A stretch of DNA of 14,641 nucleotides, from positions 1 through 14,641 of the forward strand of contig DOIX01000415.1 in NCBI GenBank assembly GCA_003511885.1. Direction: 5' to 3'. Position numbers and translations under genes: made by a program. Of this stretch, positions 1 to 6,636 are shown in pieces. The stretch comes from Cyanobacteria bacterium UBA11153 (GTDB taxonomy: Bacteria > Cyanobacteriota > Cyanobacteriia > Cyanobacteriales > Coleofasciculaceae). The first letter of the stretch is position 1; each line of letters opens with the position of its first letter. Below the pieces are notes generated by a model. It saw only the letters and a program-made list of their open reading frames with translations. It did not search any database and had not been told where the DNA came from.

Positions 1-369
1 AACCCACATTCCGCACTTCGGTTTGTAGCATGTCAAGTAATACGTCGATCTTGACCGAACATCAGTATTTTTACTGAGAATAATGCGATTTTGGTGATTT
101 TATTGCTACCTCAATAGCGTAATCATCACGTATTACATCACCATCTGCGGAAAGAGGGGTAAAAAGATCGGGAACGATCGCAATTTGCGATTTTAGCAAT
201 TAATCAACTAAAGCGAAAGGGTGCGTCATTAACGCACCCTTTTCGCTATGTAATATCAAGTCGGGTGGCATCGGTAGTGTCAAAAACTCTCCGCGTCGCC
301 GTGTCATTCCTCATGATAGGTATGGAACCAGACATGATATAATCGCTCTGTGACAATCAAAACTAACGA
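1..369. other. Intergenic region downstream of rpaA, no gene seen
   Basis: No convincing reading frame crosses this stretch. It holds a long hairpin at 213-246 (listed separately). It also has a plus-strand extended -10-like sequence, TG-A-TATAAT, at 335-343 that points into the 3' end of rpaA, with no good -35 box. The heptamer CATGATA occurs twice, at 312-318 and 333-339. The first 60 bases read as an open fragment in one frame but stop at once, so the end of a gene or element lying outside the window cannot be judged. Confidence 0.6.
213..246. terminator. Long GC-containing hairpin downstream of rpaA
   Basis: The arms GCGAAAGGGTGCGT (213-226) and ACGCACCCTTTTCGC (232-246) pair along about 14 bp with one bulged A and a 5-nt loop. 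It lies about 124 bp beyond the rpaA stop, so it could end the rpaA transcript on the minus strand. The T-run after the stem is only three bases, so it is not a classical intrinsic terminator. The GGTGCGTTA/TAACGCACC core is shared with hairpins at 4880-4906 and 8012-8037, so it may instead belong to a dispersed palindromic repeat family. Confidence 0.5.
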
Positions 370-1110
370 TTAGACAACCGATGAACTGGGATCGGATGTA
401 AATGGTTCATTACTGGGCAACTCCAGGCAGTAGCCTGCGCCGTAAACTGTTTTGATATACTTAGGATGACGGGGATCTGGTTCTAGCTTAGTTCTCAAAT
501 GTCTAATATGAACCCGAATCGTTTCAATGTCATCATCTGGATCGTATCCCCAAACTTCTTTGAGAATTTCACTGGGAGAGACAGTTTGCCCATGACGCTG
601 AAGTAGGCAGTGGAGCAACTCAAACTCCAGATGGGTTAATTTGACTGTTTGATCGAACCAAATAGTCTCAAATCTTTCTGGAATCAGGGTTAATGGACCA
701 TAATTCAGGATTTCAGCATGTTTGGCAGCTTGAGGAATGCGATCGGTACGTCGAAGTAGGGCACGTACCCGTGCTAGCATTTCTTCTAGTTCAAAGGGCT
801 TGGTGAGGTAATCATCAGCACCAGCGTTAAAGCCTTCTACCTTATCTTGAGTTTGACCGAGGGCAGTCAACATCAATACCGGAATATCGGCAGTACGTTC
901 ATCCCGACGCAGCCGCTGACAGACGGTAAAACCATCCACTTTGGGCAGCATTAAGTCCAGCATAATTAAGTCTGGCAGTAGTTGCACGGCAAGTGCCTGT
1001 CCCTTGATGCCATCTGGTGCTTGAGTCACGTCGTAACCAGCCATCTCCAGGTTGATGGAGACTAATTCGGAAATTGCAGGGTCATCGTCAATTACGAGTA
1101 TGCGAGGCAT
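370..1110 (-). CDS. rpaA: OmpR/PhoB-family response regulator RpaA (circadian clock output)
   Basis: DNA-binding response regulator of 246 aa. Seen: a receiver domain at about residues 2-120 with acidic pocket D8-D9-D10, phosphoacceptor D52 (LIMLDLMLP), T82 and K104 (LTKPF). A winged-helix effector follows at about 137-232, including the stretch [16 protein letters not shown]. From memory the sequence is almost identical to cyanobacterial RpaA (about 249 aa) and distinct from RpaB. Known for the family: in Synechococcus elongatus, the KaiC-dependent kinase SasA phosphorylates RpaA, which then drives dusk gene expression; CikA acts as its phosphatase. The start is ATG at 1110-1108; a slightly longer N-terminus (MKPRILV) is usual elsewhere. 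It lies 269 bp downstream of a same-strand STK gene, and its own promoter region contains two palindromes. Separate transcription is likely. Identification is strong; any functional link to the upstream kinase is inference. Confidence 0.95.
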   Translation of the reverse strand: MPRILVIDDDPAISELVSINLEMAGYDVTQAPDGIKGQALAVQLLPDLIMLDLMLPKVDGFTVCQRLRRDERTADIPVLMLTALGQTQDKVEGFNAGADDYLTKPFELEEMLARVRALLRRTDRIPQAAKHAEILNYGPLTLIPERFETIWFDQTVKLTHLEFELLHCLLQRHGQTVSPSEILKEVWGYDPDDDIETIRVHIRHLRTKLEPDPRHPKYIKTVYGAGYCLELPSNEPFTSDPSSSVV

Positions 1111-1145
1111 CTCTAAAGAGGTTTTGCTGATTGTGTTTATTTACA

Positions 1146-1158
1146 GTTCGATACGAAC
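1146..1158. promoter_or_regulatory. rpaA: Small palindrome in the rpaA leader
   Basis: GTTCG-ATA-CGAAC is a 5-3-5 perfect inverted repeat centred about 42 bp upstream of the rpaA ATG. On the minus strand it lies between the candidate -10 (1168-1173) and the start codon, where a repressor or an RNA hairpin could act. No binding protein is known to me for this exact sequence. Confidence 0.3.
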
Positions 1159-1164
1159 CTTCAG

Positions 1165-1181
1165 AATATCATAATGATATT
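1165..1181 (-). promoter_or_regulatory. rpaA: Candidate rpaA -10 box inside an AT-rich palindrome
   Basis: AATATCAT-A-ATGATATT is a perfect inverted repeat with 8-bp arms and a 1-base centre. Read on the minus strand it contains TATGAT (1168-1173), a 5/6 match to a sigma-70-type -10, about 57 bp before the rpaA ATG. No good -35 box is visible. Further upstream the minus strand also has GTTACAATT near 1296, resembling one half of the HLR1 element bound by RpaB; the second half is not convincing. The palindrome could be an operator covering the -10. Confidence 0.35.
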
Positions 1182-1379
1182 TTAATTATTTGGGGAAATT
1201 CTTCCCTAATGTTAAAGAAAATTGATAGTATTTCATTTTTGTCTAATTTTTGGTCAAATCTCCTGCTTAATCTCAATATCTTAGATTAAGAATTGTAACA
1301 TAAATTTATCTATCTGGGTATGGGGGATTAGTAATTCTGCCAGAAACACAGACTGTCTGACTTGAAAGGAAGCAAGGCT

Positions 1380-3527
1380 CTAGGGGCTAGGTAGGATGGG
1401 TGGTGGTGGGGGAATTGAATCTATTAGGCGTTGAGTTTGCTCTTTGGCGGCTTGGGCTTGGAGGTAGTCTGGCTTGTAGCGCAAGGCTTGATTGTATGCA
1501 GCAATAGCTTCTTCATAGAGTTTGACATCAAGGGCGATCGCATTTTGGCTTTGCTGTAAATTTACATAAGCATTTCCTAGACTGTACCAGGCTTGGTAAT
1601 GGTCTGGTTTGAGGGCTACTGCTTTTTTGTAGGATGCGATCGCGTCTTGGTATTTTTTTAATATATACAGTCCATTCCCGCGATTGTACCAGCTTTGGCT
1701 GGAGTTGGGGTTGTATTGTACTGCTTTGTTATAGGAGTTAACTGCCTCTTCGTATCGCTGTAATTGGTGCAAAACTCCGCCGCGATTATACCAGGCTTCG
1801 GCTGTTCTGGGTTTTATTTTTACGGCTTGGTCAAAGGCGGCGAGGGCTTCTTCGTATTGTCCGATGTTTCGCCAAGCGTTACCCTGACTGTACCAGGCTT
1901 CGTAGAATTTGGGTTGAAATTGAGTTGCTTTTTGGTAGGATTGGGCGGCTTGGAGGTATTTTTGGAGGTTAATCTGGGAGTTGCCTAGTTGATACCATGT
2001 TTGGGGGGAATCTGGTTTATATTTTAAGGCTTTGGTGTAGGAGTCGATAGCTTCTTGATATTGGCGTAAGTTTTGATATGCCCAACCGCGTTGATACCAG
2101 ACTGAGGGATTGTCTGGTTTAATGGCTAGTACTTTATCAAAAGATGCGATCGCGCCGGAAAATCTTTGTAATTTGATCTGGATTTCGCCGCGATTTGTCC
2201 AAGTTTCCCAATCTTCTGGTGTCAGCTTGAGGACTTCATCTAAGGCGTTGATGGCTTCTTCGTATTTTTGCAGTTTATCCAGGGCTATACCTCTTCCTTT
2301 CCAAGCTGTGGCATAATCGGGCTGAAGTTGAATAGCTTTTTCATAAGCTTCTATCGCTTCTTGAGAGCGATTTAATTGTAAAAGTGCATCGCCTTGCCCT
2401 GCAAGGGCTTCGGTATATTCTGGTTTCAGCTCTAGGGCACGATTATAAGCATCTAGTGCGTCTTGATATCGCTTTAACTCAAAGAGAGTTTCCCCGCGCT
2501 GATAGGAATTGATTGCATTAGTGGAGGTGCGCCAATTTGCGATCGCGACTCCACTCACTCCTATGATGCTTGCCGCTGCGATACCAATTGCTACTTTGGA
2601 CCAAATCTGTTTAGAGCCTGGAGATGGAGGTGAAGGGGATGGTTTTGATTGGATTGCAGGAGATGGTTGAGCAGGTAAAAGTACTGTAGAGGTTGGATTT
2701 TTCCCGATATCGTTCACAGCTTGTAAGGCAGCCTGAGCTGAGAGATAGCGATCGCGAAAATCATAACGGGTCATTTTATCTAATACTTTAGCAAATTCAG
2801 CGGTAACATTTGCCCGATTTTGCCAGATAATTTCCCCACTATCTGGATCGTGAGGTATTTTATAAGGAGGAATTCCCGTTACTGCTGCAATTCCCACCAT
2901 CCCGACTGCATAAATATCGCTACTTAATCTAGGATTACCATTAGCCTGCTCTCCTGGTTGATAACCGGGAGTACCAATGGCTACTGTAAAGCTAGTTTGT
3001 TTGGATTGAACGATTTGAGTACTGATTTGTTTGACTGCACCAAAATCAATCAGTACTAATTTTTCATCTGACTTACGCCTAATAATATTGTGGGGATTGA
3101 TATCCCGATGAATAACATTATGTTGATGAACGTATTCTAAAATCTCTAATATCTCTCGCAGTAGAGATATGGTCCGGAGTTGAGTGAGAGGGTTGGCTGG
3201 TATTATTTCATGACTTAAGTCTTCCCCTTCAATAAATTCCTGGACTAAATAAAATTCTCTATCTTCCTCAAAGTAAGCATAAAGCTGCGGGATTTGGTTG
3301 TGAGTGCCTAACTGATTGAGGATTTTCGCTTCCGTTTCAAATAGCCGCCGTGCTATCTGTAAAGTAGCAGGATCGTTAGCTTGAGGCTTCAGTTGCTTAA
3401 CCACACAATATTCGTCCCCAGGGAGGTGTTTATCTTGGGCGACAAAAGTCGTGCCAAACCCACCTTCTCCGAGTCGGCGAATAATTTGATAACGTCCACC
3501 AATGATTTCTCCAATAGCCACTGTCAT
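1380..3527 (-). CDS. Membrane-anchored Ser/Thr protein kinase with C-terminal TPR array
   Basis: A 715-aa Hanks-type kinase fused to tetratricopeptide repeats, a common cyanobacterial (Spk-like) architecture. Seen: kinase domain at about residues 13-272 with glycine loop GEGGFG (20-25), Lys44 in CVVKQL, alphaC Glu66, catalytic loop HRDINPHN with D142, DFG at 161-163, and GTPGYQPGEQ in the activation/APE region. A Pro/Ser-rich linker (about 278-305) leads to one membrane helix (about 311-330) and then ten TPRs of 34 aa (about 338-692), ending in a proline-rich tail. The kinase should be cytoplasmic and the TPRs outside the membrane. Odd points: the usual Lys of HRDxKxxN is Asn144, the usual P before E of the APE motif is Gly192, and TPR10 holds 11 extra residues. 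The ATG at 3527 has an RBS (AGGA, 3537-3534, 6-nt spacing). It lies upstream of rpaA on the same strand. Substrates are unknown. Confidence 0.9.
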   Translation of the reverse strand: MTVAIGEIIGGRYQIIRRLGEGGFGTTFVAQDKHLPGDEYCVVKQLKPQANDPATLQIARRLFETEAKILNQLGTHNQIPQLYAYFEEDREFYLVQEFIEGEDLSHEIIPANPLTQLRTISLLREILEILEYVHQHNVIHRDINPHNIIRRKSDEKLVLIDFGAVKQISTQIVQSKQTSFTVAIGTPGYQPGEQANGNPRLSSDIYAVGMVGIAAVTGIPPYKIPHDPDSGEIIWQNRANVTAEFAKVLDKMTRYDFRDRYLSAQAALQAVNDIGKNPTSTVLLPAQPSPAIQSKPSPSPPSPGSKQIWSKVAIGIAAASIIGVSGVAIANWRTSTNAINSYQRGETLFELKRYQDALDAYNRALELKPEYTEALAGQGDALLQLNRSQEAIEAYEKAIQLQPDYATAWKGRGIALDKLQKYEEAINALDEVLKLTPEDWETWTNRGEIQIKLQRFSGAIASFDKVLAIKPDNPSVWYQRGWAYQNLRQYQEAIDSYTKALKYKPDSPQTWYQLGNSQINLQKYLQAAQSYQKATQFQPKFYEAWYSQGNAWRNIGQYEEALAAFDQAVKIKPRTAEAWYNRGGVLHQLQRYEEAVNSYNKAVQYNPNSSQSWYNRGNGLYILKKYQDAIASYKKAVALKPDHYQAWYSLGNAYVNLQQSQNAIALDVKLYEEAIAAYNQALRYKPDYLQAQAAKEQTQRLIDSIPPPPPILPSP
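1518..1550 (-). repeat. 33-bp in-frame HIP1-containing insert in TPR10 of the kinase
   Basis: The last TPR should be 34 aa but is 45. The additional residues SQNAIALDVKL lie between helices A and B and are encoded by 33 bp that contain GCGATCGC (1534-1541). Removing them restores a canonical repeat (LQQ joined to YEEAIAAYNQAL). An equally good explanation is that one TPR was partly deleted, leaving an 11-residue remnant. Confidence 0.5.
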
Positions 3528-3893
3528 CGAGTATCCTAGGGGCGAGTCGCTGCGATAACTTTTATTTTAACTCAGCGCCCTGATGGACTTGCCTTGTTCA
3601 GGAATTGTCTCGCCAGGGGGGAGTCGGTGTCATAGCCTCTATTCTGAGCTATCCGCGAGATCCCAGACTTGCGCGAGGGCAACCAGCTCTTTCACAGTCT
3701 GAGGGCGATGTCTTGATTCTAAGCTTTGAAGTCGTCATTGCCCTTCCCACCAGAGCCAATCCCGTTTTTTCAAAGAAACCAGGATTTTTAAGTCGTCAAG
3801 ATTGTTAAACTTAATTAAGATTATAGACTTTTAAATTCAGATATTCAGTTGCTAGACTATAGTAATCTCAATCGCAATGGGGACTCTTTGCTA
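3528..3893. other. Divergent intergenic region, kinase (-) and zinc-ribbon gene (+)
   Basis: About 366 bp without a convincing gene. The RBS of the kinase lies at 3534-3537. On the plus strand TATAGT (3858-3863) is a plausible -10 for the zinc-ribbon gene, about 30 bp before its ATG, without a clear -35. The segment 3600-3810 has an open frame of 67 codons, but it lacks an RBS and recognisable protein features and is treated as non-coding. The rest shows nothing I recognise. Confidence 0.5.
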
Positions 3894-4277
3894 ATGACCA
3901 AGATCAAATGTCCTAAATGCCAAGGTAGCTTGGAATCTGTTGTCTATGCCAATATTGAGGTAGAGCGCTGTACCGATTGCAAAGGCATCTGGTTTGATTC
4001 TCAGGAAGCCCAGAAACTTAAGAAAATTAAAGGTTCGGAAACTATCGACATAGGCGATGCCAAAATTGGCAGTAAATTTAATCAGATTGCCGATGTTAAC
4101 TGCCCGAAATGTCAGACAAGAATGACTAAAATGGTTGATAACAACCAGCCACACATCTGGTATGAAAAATGTTCCGTATGTTGTGGTATTTGGTTTGATG
4201 CTGGCGAATTCAAGGATTACAAGCAGGAAGGAATTCAGGATATCTTTAAGACTATCTTTGGCAGAGAAAGACGTTGA
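3894..4277 (+). CDS. Small zf-TFIIB-type zinc-ribbon protein
   Basis: A 127-aa protein with two copies of the zf-TFIIB zinc-ribbon motif. Seen: repeat 1 has CPKC near residue 6 and CTDCKGIWFD near 29; repeat 2 has CPKC near 69 and CSVCCGIWFDAGE near 92. Each repeat therefore has a full set of four cysteines for one Zn ion, followed by the family hallmark G-I-W-F-D. The tail is basic (GRERR). The ATG at 3894 is preceded by GGGGA about 10 bases upstream, so I prefer it to an in-frame TTG at 3849 that would add 15 residues without an RBS. Members of this family are widespread and mostly uncharacterised; nucleic-acid or protein binding is presumed from the fold only. It is convergent with the GNAT gene, with only 6 bp between the stops. 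Confidence 0.85.
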   Translation: MTKIKCPKCQGSLESVVYANIEVERCTDCKGIWFDSQEAQKLKKIKGSETIDIGDAKIGSKFNQIADVNCPKCQTRMTKMVDNNQPHIWYEKCSVCCGIWFDAGEFKDYKQEGIQDIFKTIFGRERR

Positions 4278-4283
4278 GTCTAG

Positions 4284-4646
4284 TCAGGATTGTTCATTTT
4301 CAGAACTGGAGGTATGATTTTGACGTACCATCCAGTTACCATCAGTTGGCATAAAGCCGTGCCTGCTATACCAGGATCGCAGATTTTCTAACCCAAAAGG
4401 ACTCCCTTTATCTAATTCGAGGACAATTGGCTTATCCTTAAGGTTTTGGCAAAGAAACTCTAATATTTTAGAACCATATCCTTCGCCTCGATTATCTGGC
4501 ATCACCGTCAGAAAATCAATTATGTATCCAGTTTCCTCAAGGGAAATCGAGGCAACACCAATAAACTTATCTCCCTGAGAAAATTCGTACCTCAATTCCC
4601 CAAAAGCACTGCTAGTTTTGGTAAATATTTGAACCGATAAATTCAT
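4284..4646 (-). CDS. GNAT-family N-acetyltransferase
   Basis: A 120-aa single-domain protein. Seen: beta4/motif A region DFLTVMPDNRGEGYGSKIL at about residues 44-62, with the acetyl-CoA pyrophosphate loop R53-G-E-G-Y-G58 matching R/Q-x-x-G-x-G/A. A C-terminal WYSRHGF segment is typical of motif B in GNAT proteins. Known for the fold: transfer of an acetyl group from acetyl-CoA to an amine. The acceptor (small molecule, protein N-terminus, tRNA or antibiotic) cannot be read from the sequence. At 120 aa it is on the short side but includes the core fold. The ATG is at 4646-4644. It stands alone: the neighbour downstream is convergent and the two-gene operon upstream is separated by 276 bp. Confidence 0.85.
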   Translation of the reverse strand: MNLSVQIFTKTSSAFGELRYEFSQGDKFIGVASISLEETGYIIDFLTVMPDNRGEGYGSKILEFLCQNLKDKPIVLELDKGSPFGLENLRSWYSRHGFMPTDGNWMVRQNHTSSSENEQS

Positions 4647-4867
4647 AACCTGATCTAAGTTTCTGAATTAAAAGTAATGGTAATTTTTCTACTTATAAGT
4701 TATAAATTGAGGAAGTTACGAGAGTTACGTAAGTCTGTTGAGAATGAAAATTATTGCTATCTTCAACGGGTGTAGTTGTTGGTTTAAGTGGCAATTATAG
4801 CAGTAGCTTTAGTCGGTTAGGATATCCTAAAATGCGATAGCTTTCCTCGCCTTCGGCATCGCAAATT

Positions 4868-4906
4868 ATCTATCTGTAGGGTGCGTTACAGGAAAGATAA
4901 CGCACC
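4868..4906. repeat. Dispersed hairpin repeat (GGTGCGTTA type)
   Basis: GGTGCGTTA (4880-4888) and TAACGCACC (4898-4906) form a perfect 9-bp stem with a 9-nt loop, preceded by ATCTATCTGTAGGGTGC (4868-4884). The same 17-base lead-in recurs exactly at 8000-8016 before another hairpin, and a related stem occurs at 213-246. It begins 17 bp beyond the stop of the minus-strand 168-aa gene, so it may also work as its transcript 3' end, but no T-run follows. Confidence 0.7.
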
Positions 4907-4922
4907 AGCAACGGGATAAATC

Positions 4923-5429
4923 TTATCCTCTAATTTTGGCTAATTTTTCTACCAGACTCTCTGCTAAATGTAATAAGTCAATTTCATCATTATACTCATC
5001 CCCAGAATCCCGATAACTACTGCTACAGACAAGACTATCCACCAAGACATTTTTCACGGCAAAAATTCGGTGATATTCTTCCGAGAGATTCAAACACTTT
5101 TCTAACTCAACAGCAAGTCGGGAAATCATGCCCCAGCCAAACTTTTTCCGGAGTCTCGCTGCTACTATGTCGTCACTTTCGAGAAATTCCGTCACTAATT
5201 CTATCGCTCTTTCATTGCCTAGATTCTGACTTGCTCCTGCTATATCTAAGTCGTCATCATCATCTTCCCCCCATTTTTCTAACCAATCTCCATCGACATC
5301 TTCAACATAAATATCCACACACTCTAGTCCATAATCGATCCAGTCTTGCTGCAATTGTCGGGATTCTTCTAAGTGTTGGATAAATTTTGCTAACTTTTCT
5401 TGACGGTTAAGTTGGATTTCTTGAATCAT
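4923..5429 (-). CDS. Acidic protein of unknown function (second gene of two-gene operon)
   Basis: A 168-aa hypothetical protein that I do not recognise. Seen: a predicted helical N-terminus (about 1-35, rich in Q, E and K), then a strongly acidic segment at about 40-65 (VEDVDGDWLEKWGEDDDDDLD), and a helical C-terminal half with several Leu/Glu-rich amphipathic stretches. There is no signal peptide, no membrane segment and no catalytic motif I can name. The ATG is at 5429-5427 with no clear RBS. It follows the 235-aa gene on the same strand after 54 bp, so the two are probably co-transcribed. Such an acidic, soluble partner could bind a basic protein or mimic nucleic acid, but that is only a possibility. 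Confidence 0.7.
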   Translation of the reverse strand: MIQEIQLNRQEKLAKFIQHLEESRQLQQDWIDYGLECVDIYVEDVDGDWLEKWGEDDDDDLDIAGASQNLGNERAIELVTEFLESDDIVAARLRKKFGWGMISRLAVELEKCLNLSEEYHRIFAVKNVLVDSLVCSSSYRDSGDEYNDEIDLLHLAESLVEKLAKIRG

Positions 5430-5483
5430 TCTAATTAAATTGGATTTATGAAGGTTTTTAACGACAAACTAAACCTAAACGAA

Positions 5484-6191
5484 CTATAAACTAAACTTTA
5501 AATAAACCCCCGTACTGAGTCGATCGCTATTATATAGTAGTATATTGACAACTCGATTCACTAAATTTGTATCAGTAGGATCGAAGCTTAAGAATAGTCC
5601 TCTTTCGATACCCCAATTTTTCATTGTATTTTCCCAATGCTGAGACTTTTCTTGAGAGAATTCATCGGAGACAGTTGTTAATTGAATGCACAATGGTTTC
5701 GCTAGTCTACTGCTAGCAATTATATCTGTTGCCATGGAAAAGTCGGCCACATAGCAGTACCAAAAAGTTCCTTGACGACGAATAATTTCAGTGGCGATTG
5801 CTTTAATAATACTCGCATCTTCATGGTAAAACTCACCTGCCATCAATTTTTTTTTCCAGATGTAAAACTTAGTGTCGCTTTCATTAAGCCATTTGGGGAA
5901 TAAATAGCCATACCAATATCTTTCAGTTGGTGTCATCCGAGCGTAATATAATTTTCGCTCCTCTTCTGAATCTGGGACTTTGAGAGCTAGCAAAATTTGG
6001 GAATCTCTAATGATTTGTTGCAGAAATAACAAGACAAATCGTTTGGCAGTCAGGGAACCAGTCTTTAAGTCTTTAACCCAGCGATTGATCTCCTCTAATC
6101 TTCTGGCTAAACTGGGATCTATCGAATCTGCTTCTCTGATGAGCGATCGCAGTTTATCCTTAATCTCTTTTGCTTGCAAAAGATCTGCCAC
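5484..6191 (-). CDS. Conserved-looking protein of unknown function (first gene of two-gene operon)
   Basis: At least 235 aa, function unrecognised. Seen: a helical N-terminal half (about 1-110) with a conserved-looking MTPTERYWYGYLFPKWL segment near residues 86-102. A mixed alpha/beta C-terminal half includes ATDIIASSRLAKPLCIQLTT followed by an aromatic/Trp-rich stretch and GLFLSFDP. The D-x(n)-hydrophobic-Q-x-T layout faintly recalls a PD-(D/E)xK nuclease core with the key E and K missing, so an inactive nuclease-like fold is conceivable but unproven. The start is uncertain. The in-frame option is GTG at 6191 with no spaced RBS, and an in-frame TGA lies just upstream. A much better ATG (6216) with GAGG at 7-nt spacing is out of frame by one base, separated by a G5 tract. 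See the separate entry. Confidence 0.65.
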   Translation of the reverse strand: MADLLQAKEIKDKLRSLIREADSIDPSLARRLEEINRWVKDLKTGSLTAKRFVLLFLQQIIRDSQILLALKVPDSEEERKLYYARMTPTERYWYGYLFPKWLNESDTKFYIWKKKLMAGEFYHEDASIIKAIATEIIRRQGTFWYCYVADFSMATDIIASSRLAKPLCIQLTTVSDEFSQEKSQHWENTMKNWGIERGLFLSFDPTDTNLVNRVVNILLYNSDRLSTGVYLKFSL

Positions 6192-6227
6192 CCCCGCAAC
6201 TGCTTGTTTGGATCATAAGTTATCCTC
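6191..6227 (-). promoter_or_regulatory. RBS and ATG one frame off the 235-aa gene; G5 slip site
   Basis: On the minus strand GAGG (6227-6224) sits 7 nt before ATG (6216-6214), an ideal arrangement. That ATG opens an 18-codon frame (MIQTSSCGGGRSFASKRD) that stops inside the 235-aa gene. Removing one G from the run of five (6195-6191) would join the ATG directly to the long frame as MIQTSSCGGVADLLQAK and give about 243 residues. Either the sequence has a homopolymer error, or the gene is frameshifted or slippage-controlled, or GTG at 6191 is the true start. Confidence 0.5.
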
Positions 6228-6244
6228 TCTTGTCATCTGTTATT

Positions 6245-6276
6245 ATGATAATATTTTATCATCGATCTGGATTATA
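6245..6276 (-). promoter_or_regulatory. Promoter -10 and palindromic operator candidate for the two-gene operon
   Basis: Read on the minus strand there is a perfect TATAAT (6276-6271), about 55 bp before the ATG at 6216. The -35 region is weak (TTAGAC-like near 6299). Just downstream of the -10 lies ATGATAA-N4-TTATCAT (6245-6251 and 6256-6262), a perfect 7-4-7 inverted repeat over the likely transcript start. A palindrome in this place is typical of a repressor operator, including autoregulation by a product of the operon. The regulator is unknown. Confidence 0.45.
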
Positions 6277-6554
6277 ATCGATCGCCGGATCGAGTCTAAC
6301 AATACTTTGCTATTTGACACATTAATACACATTCAAGTTTTAATCCTTGACACTTTATACTTCCTTTAACTTTCCAGAGAGGAATGGGGGGAGCAGGGCT
6401 AGACTGTCGGGAAGTCTTAAGCTGGGGAACTTTTAAACTGGATATCGGACATTGGGGAAAAATCTTTGTTCGTTGACAGTTCAGAGTTTCCTCTCTTCCA
6501 GTTTGAGCGGGACACCAGATGGACACTAATATTATGCAGGACAATTGAAACTTT

Positions 6555-6563
6555 TGCTACAAT
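6555..6563 (+). promoter_or_regulatory. miaB: Extended -10 promoter candidate for miaB
   Basis: TG-C-TACAAT is an extended -10 motif (TACAAT is 5/6 of TATAAT) about 74 bp before the miaB ATG. No good -35 box is seen at 17 bp, which extended -10 promoters tolerate. The leader has no clear RBS before ATG 6637. Confidence 0.4.
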
Positions 6564-6636
6564 GGTCGAGGAATTTCTCTCCCAAATATCTGTAATGAAA
6601 GTCCGATCGGTTTCTTAAACTCCTCTATAACTGACA

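Larger units (their letters stand above)
6217..6636. other. Divergent intergenic region, unknown operon (-) and miaB (+)
   Basis: About 420 bp. It contains the TATAAT/palindrome region of the minus-strand operon (6245-6276) and the miaB promoter candidate (6555-6563). It also has two TTGACAC heptamers near 6316 and 6348 without good -10 partners, and a perfect 9-bp inverted repeat AGAGAGGAA (6376-6384) / TTCCTCTCT (6488-6496), 103 bp apart. An 82-codon minus-strand frame (6296-6544) shows no protein-like features. Confidence 0.5.

Noticed and set aside
2110..2316. Plus-strand frames opposite the TPR region (also 1764-1988)
   Set aside because: They are shadows of the repeated TPR codons on the other strand.
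1380..3527. TPR array read as an array of DNA repeats or CRISPR-like unit
   Set aside because: The 102-bp period comes from 34-aa protein repeats with diverged DNA; no constant repeat with variable spacers exists.
3605..3808. 67-codon plus-strand frame upstream of the zinc-ribbon gene
   Set aside because: No RBS, no recognisable domain or conserved-looking motif; composition looks like translated non-coding DNA.
3849..3893. TTG start giving 15 more residues on the zinc-ribbon protein
   Set aside because: No RBS before TTG, and the added residues overlap the likely promoter (TATAGT at 3858); ATG 3894 has GGGGA upstream.
6296..6544. 82-codon minus-strand frame between the unknown operon and miaB
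   Set aside because: Irregular composition with many Cys, Pro and Ser, no RBS, and it overlaps the probable miaB leader region.
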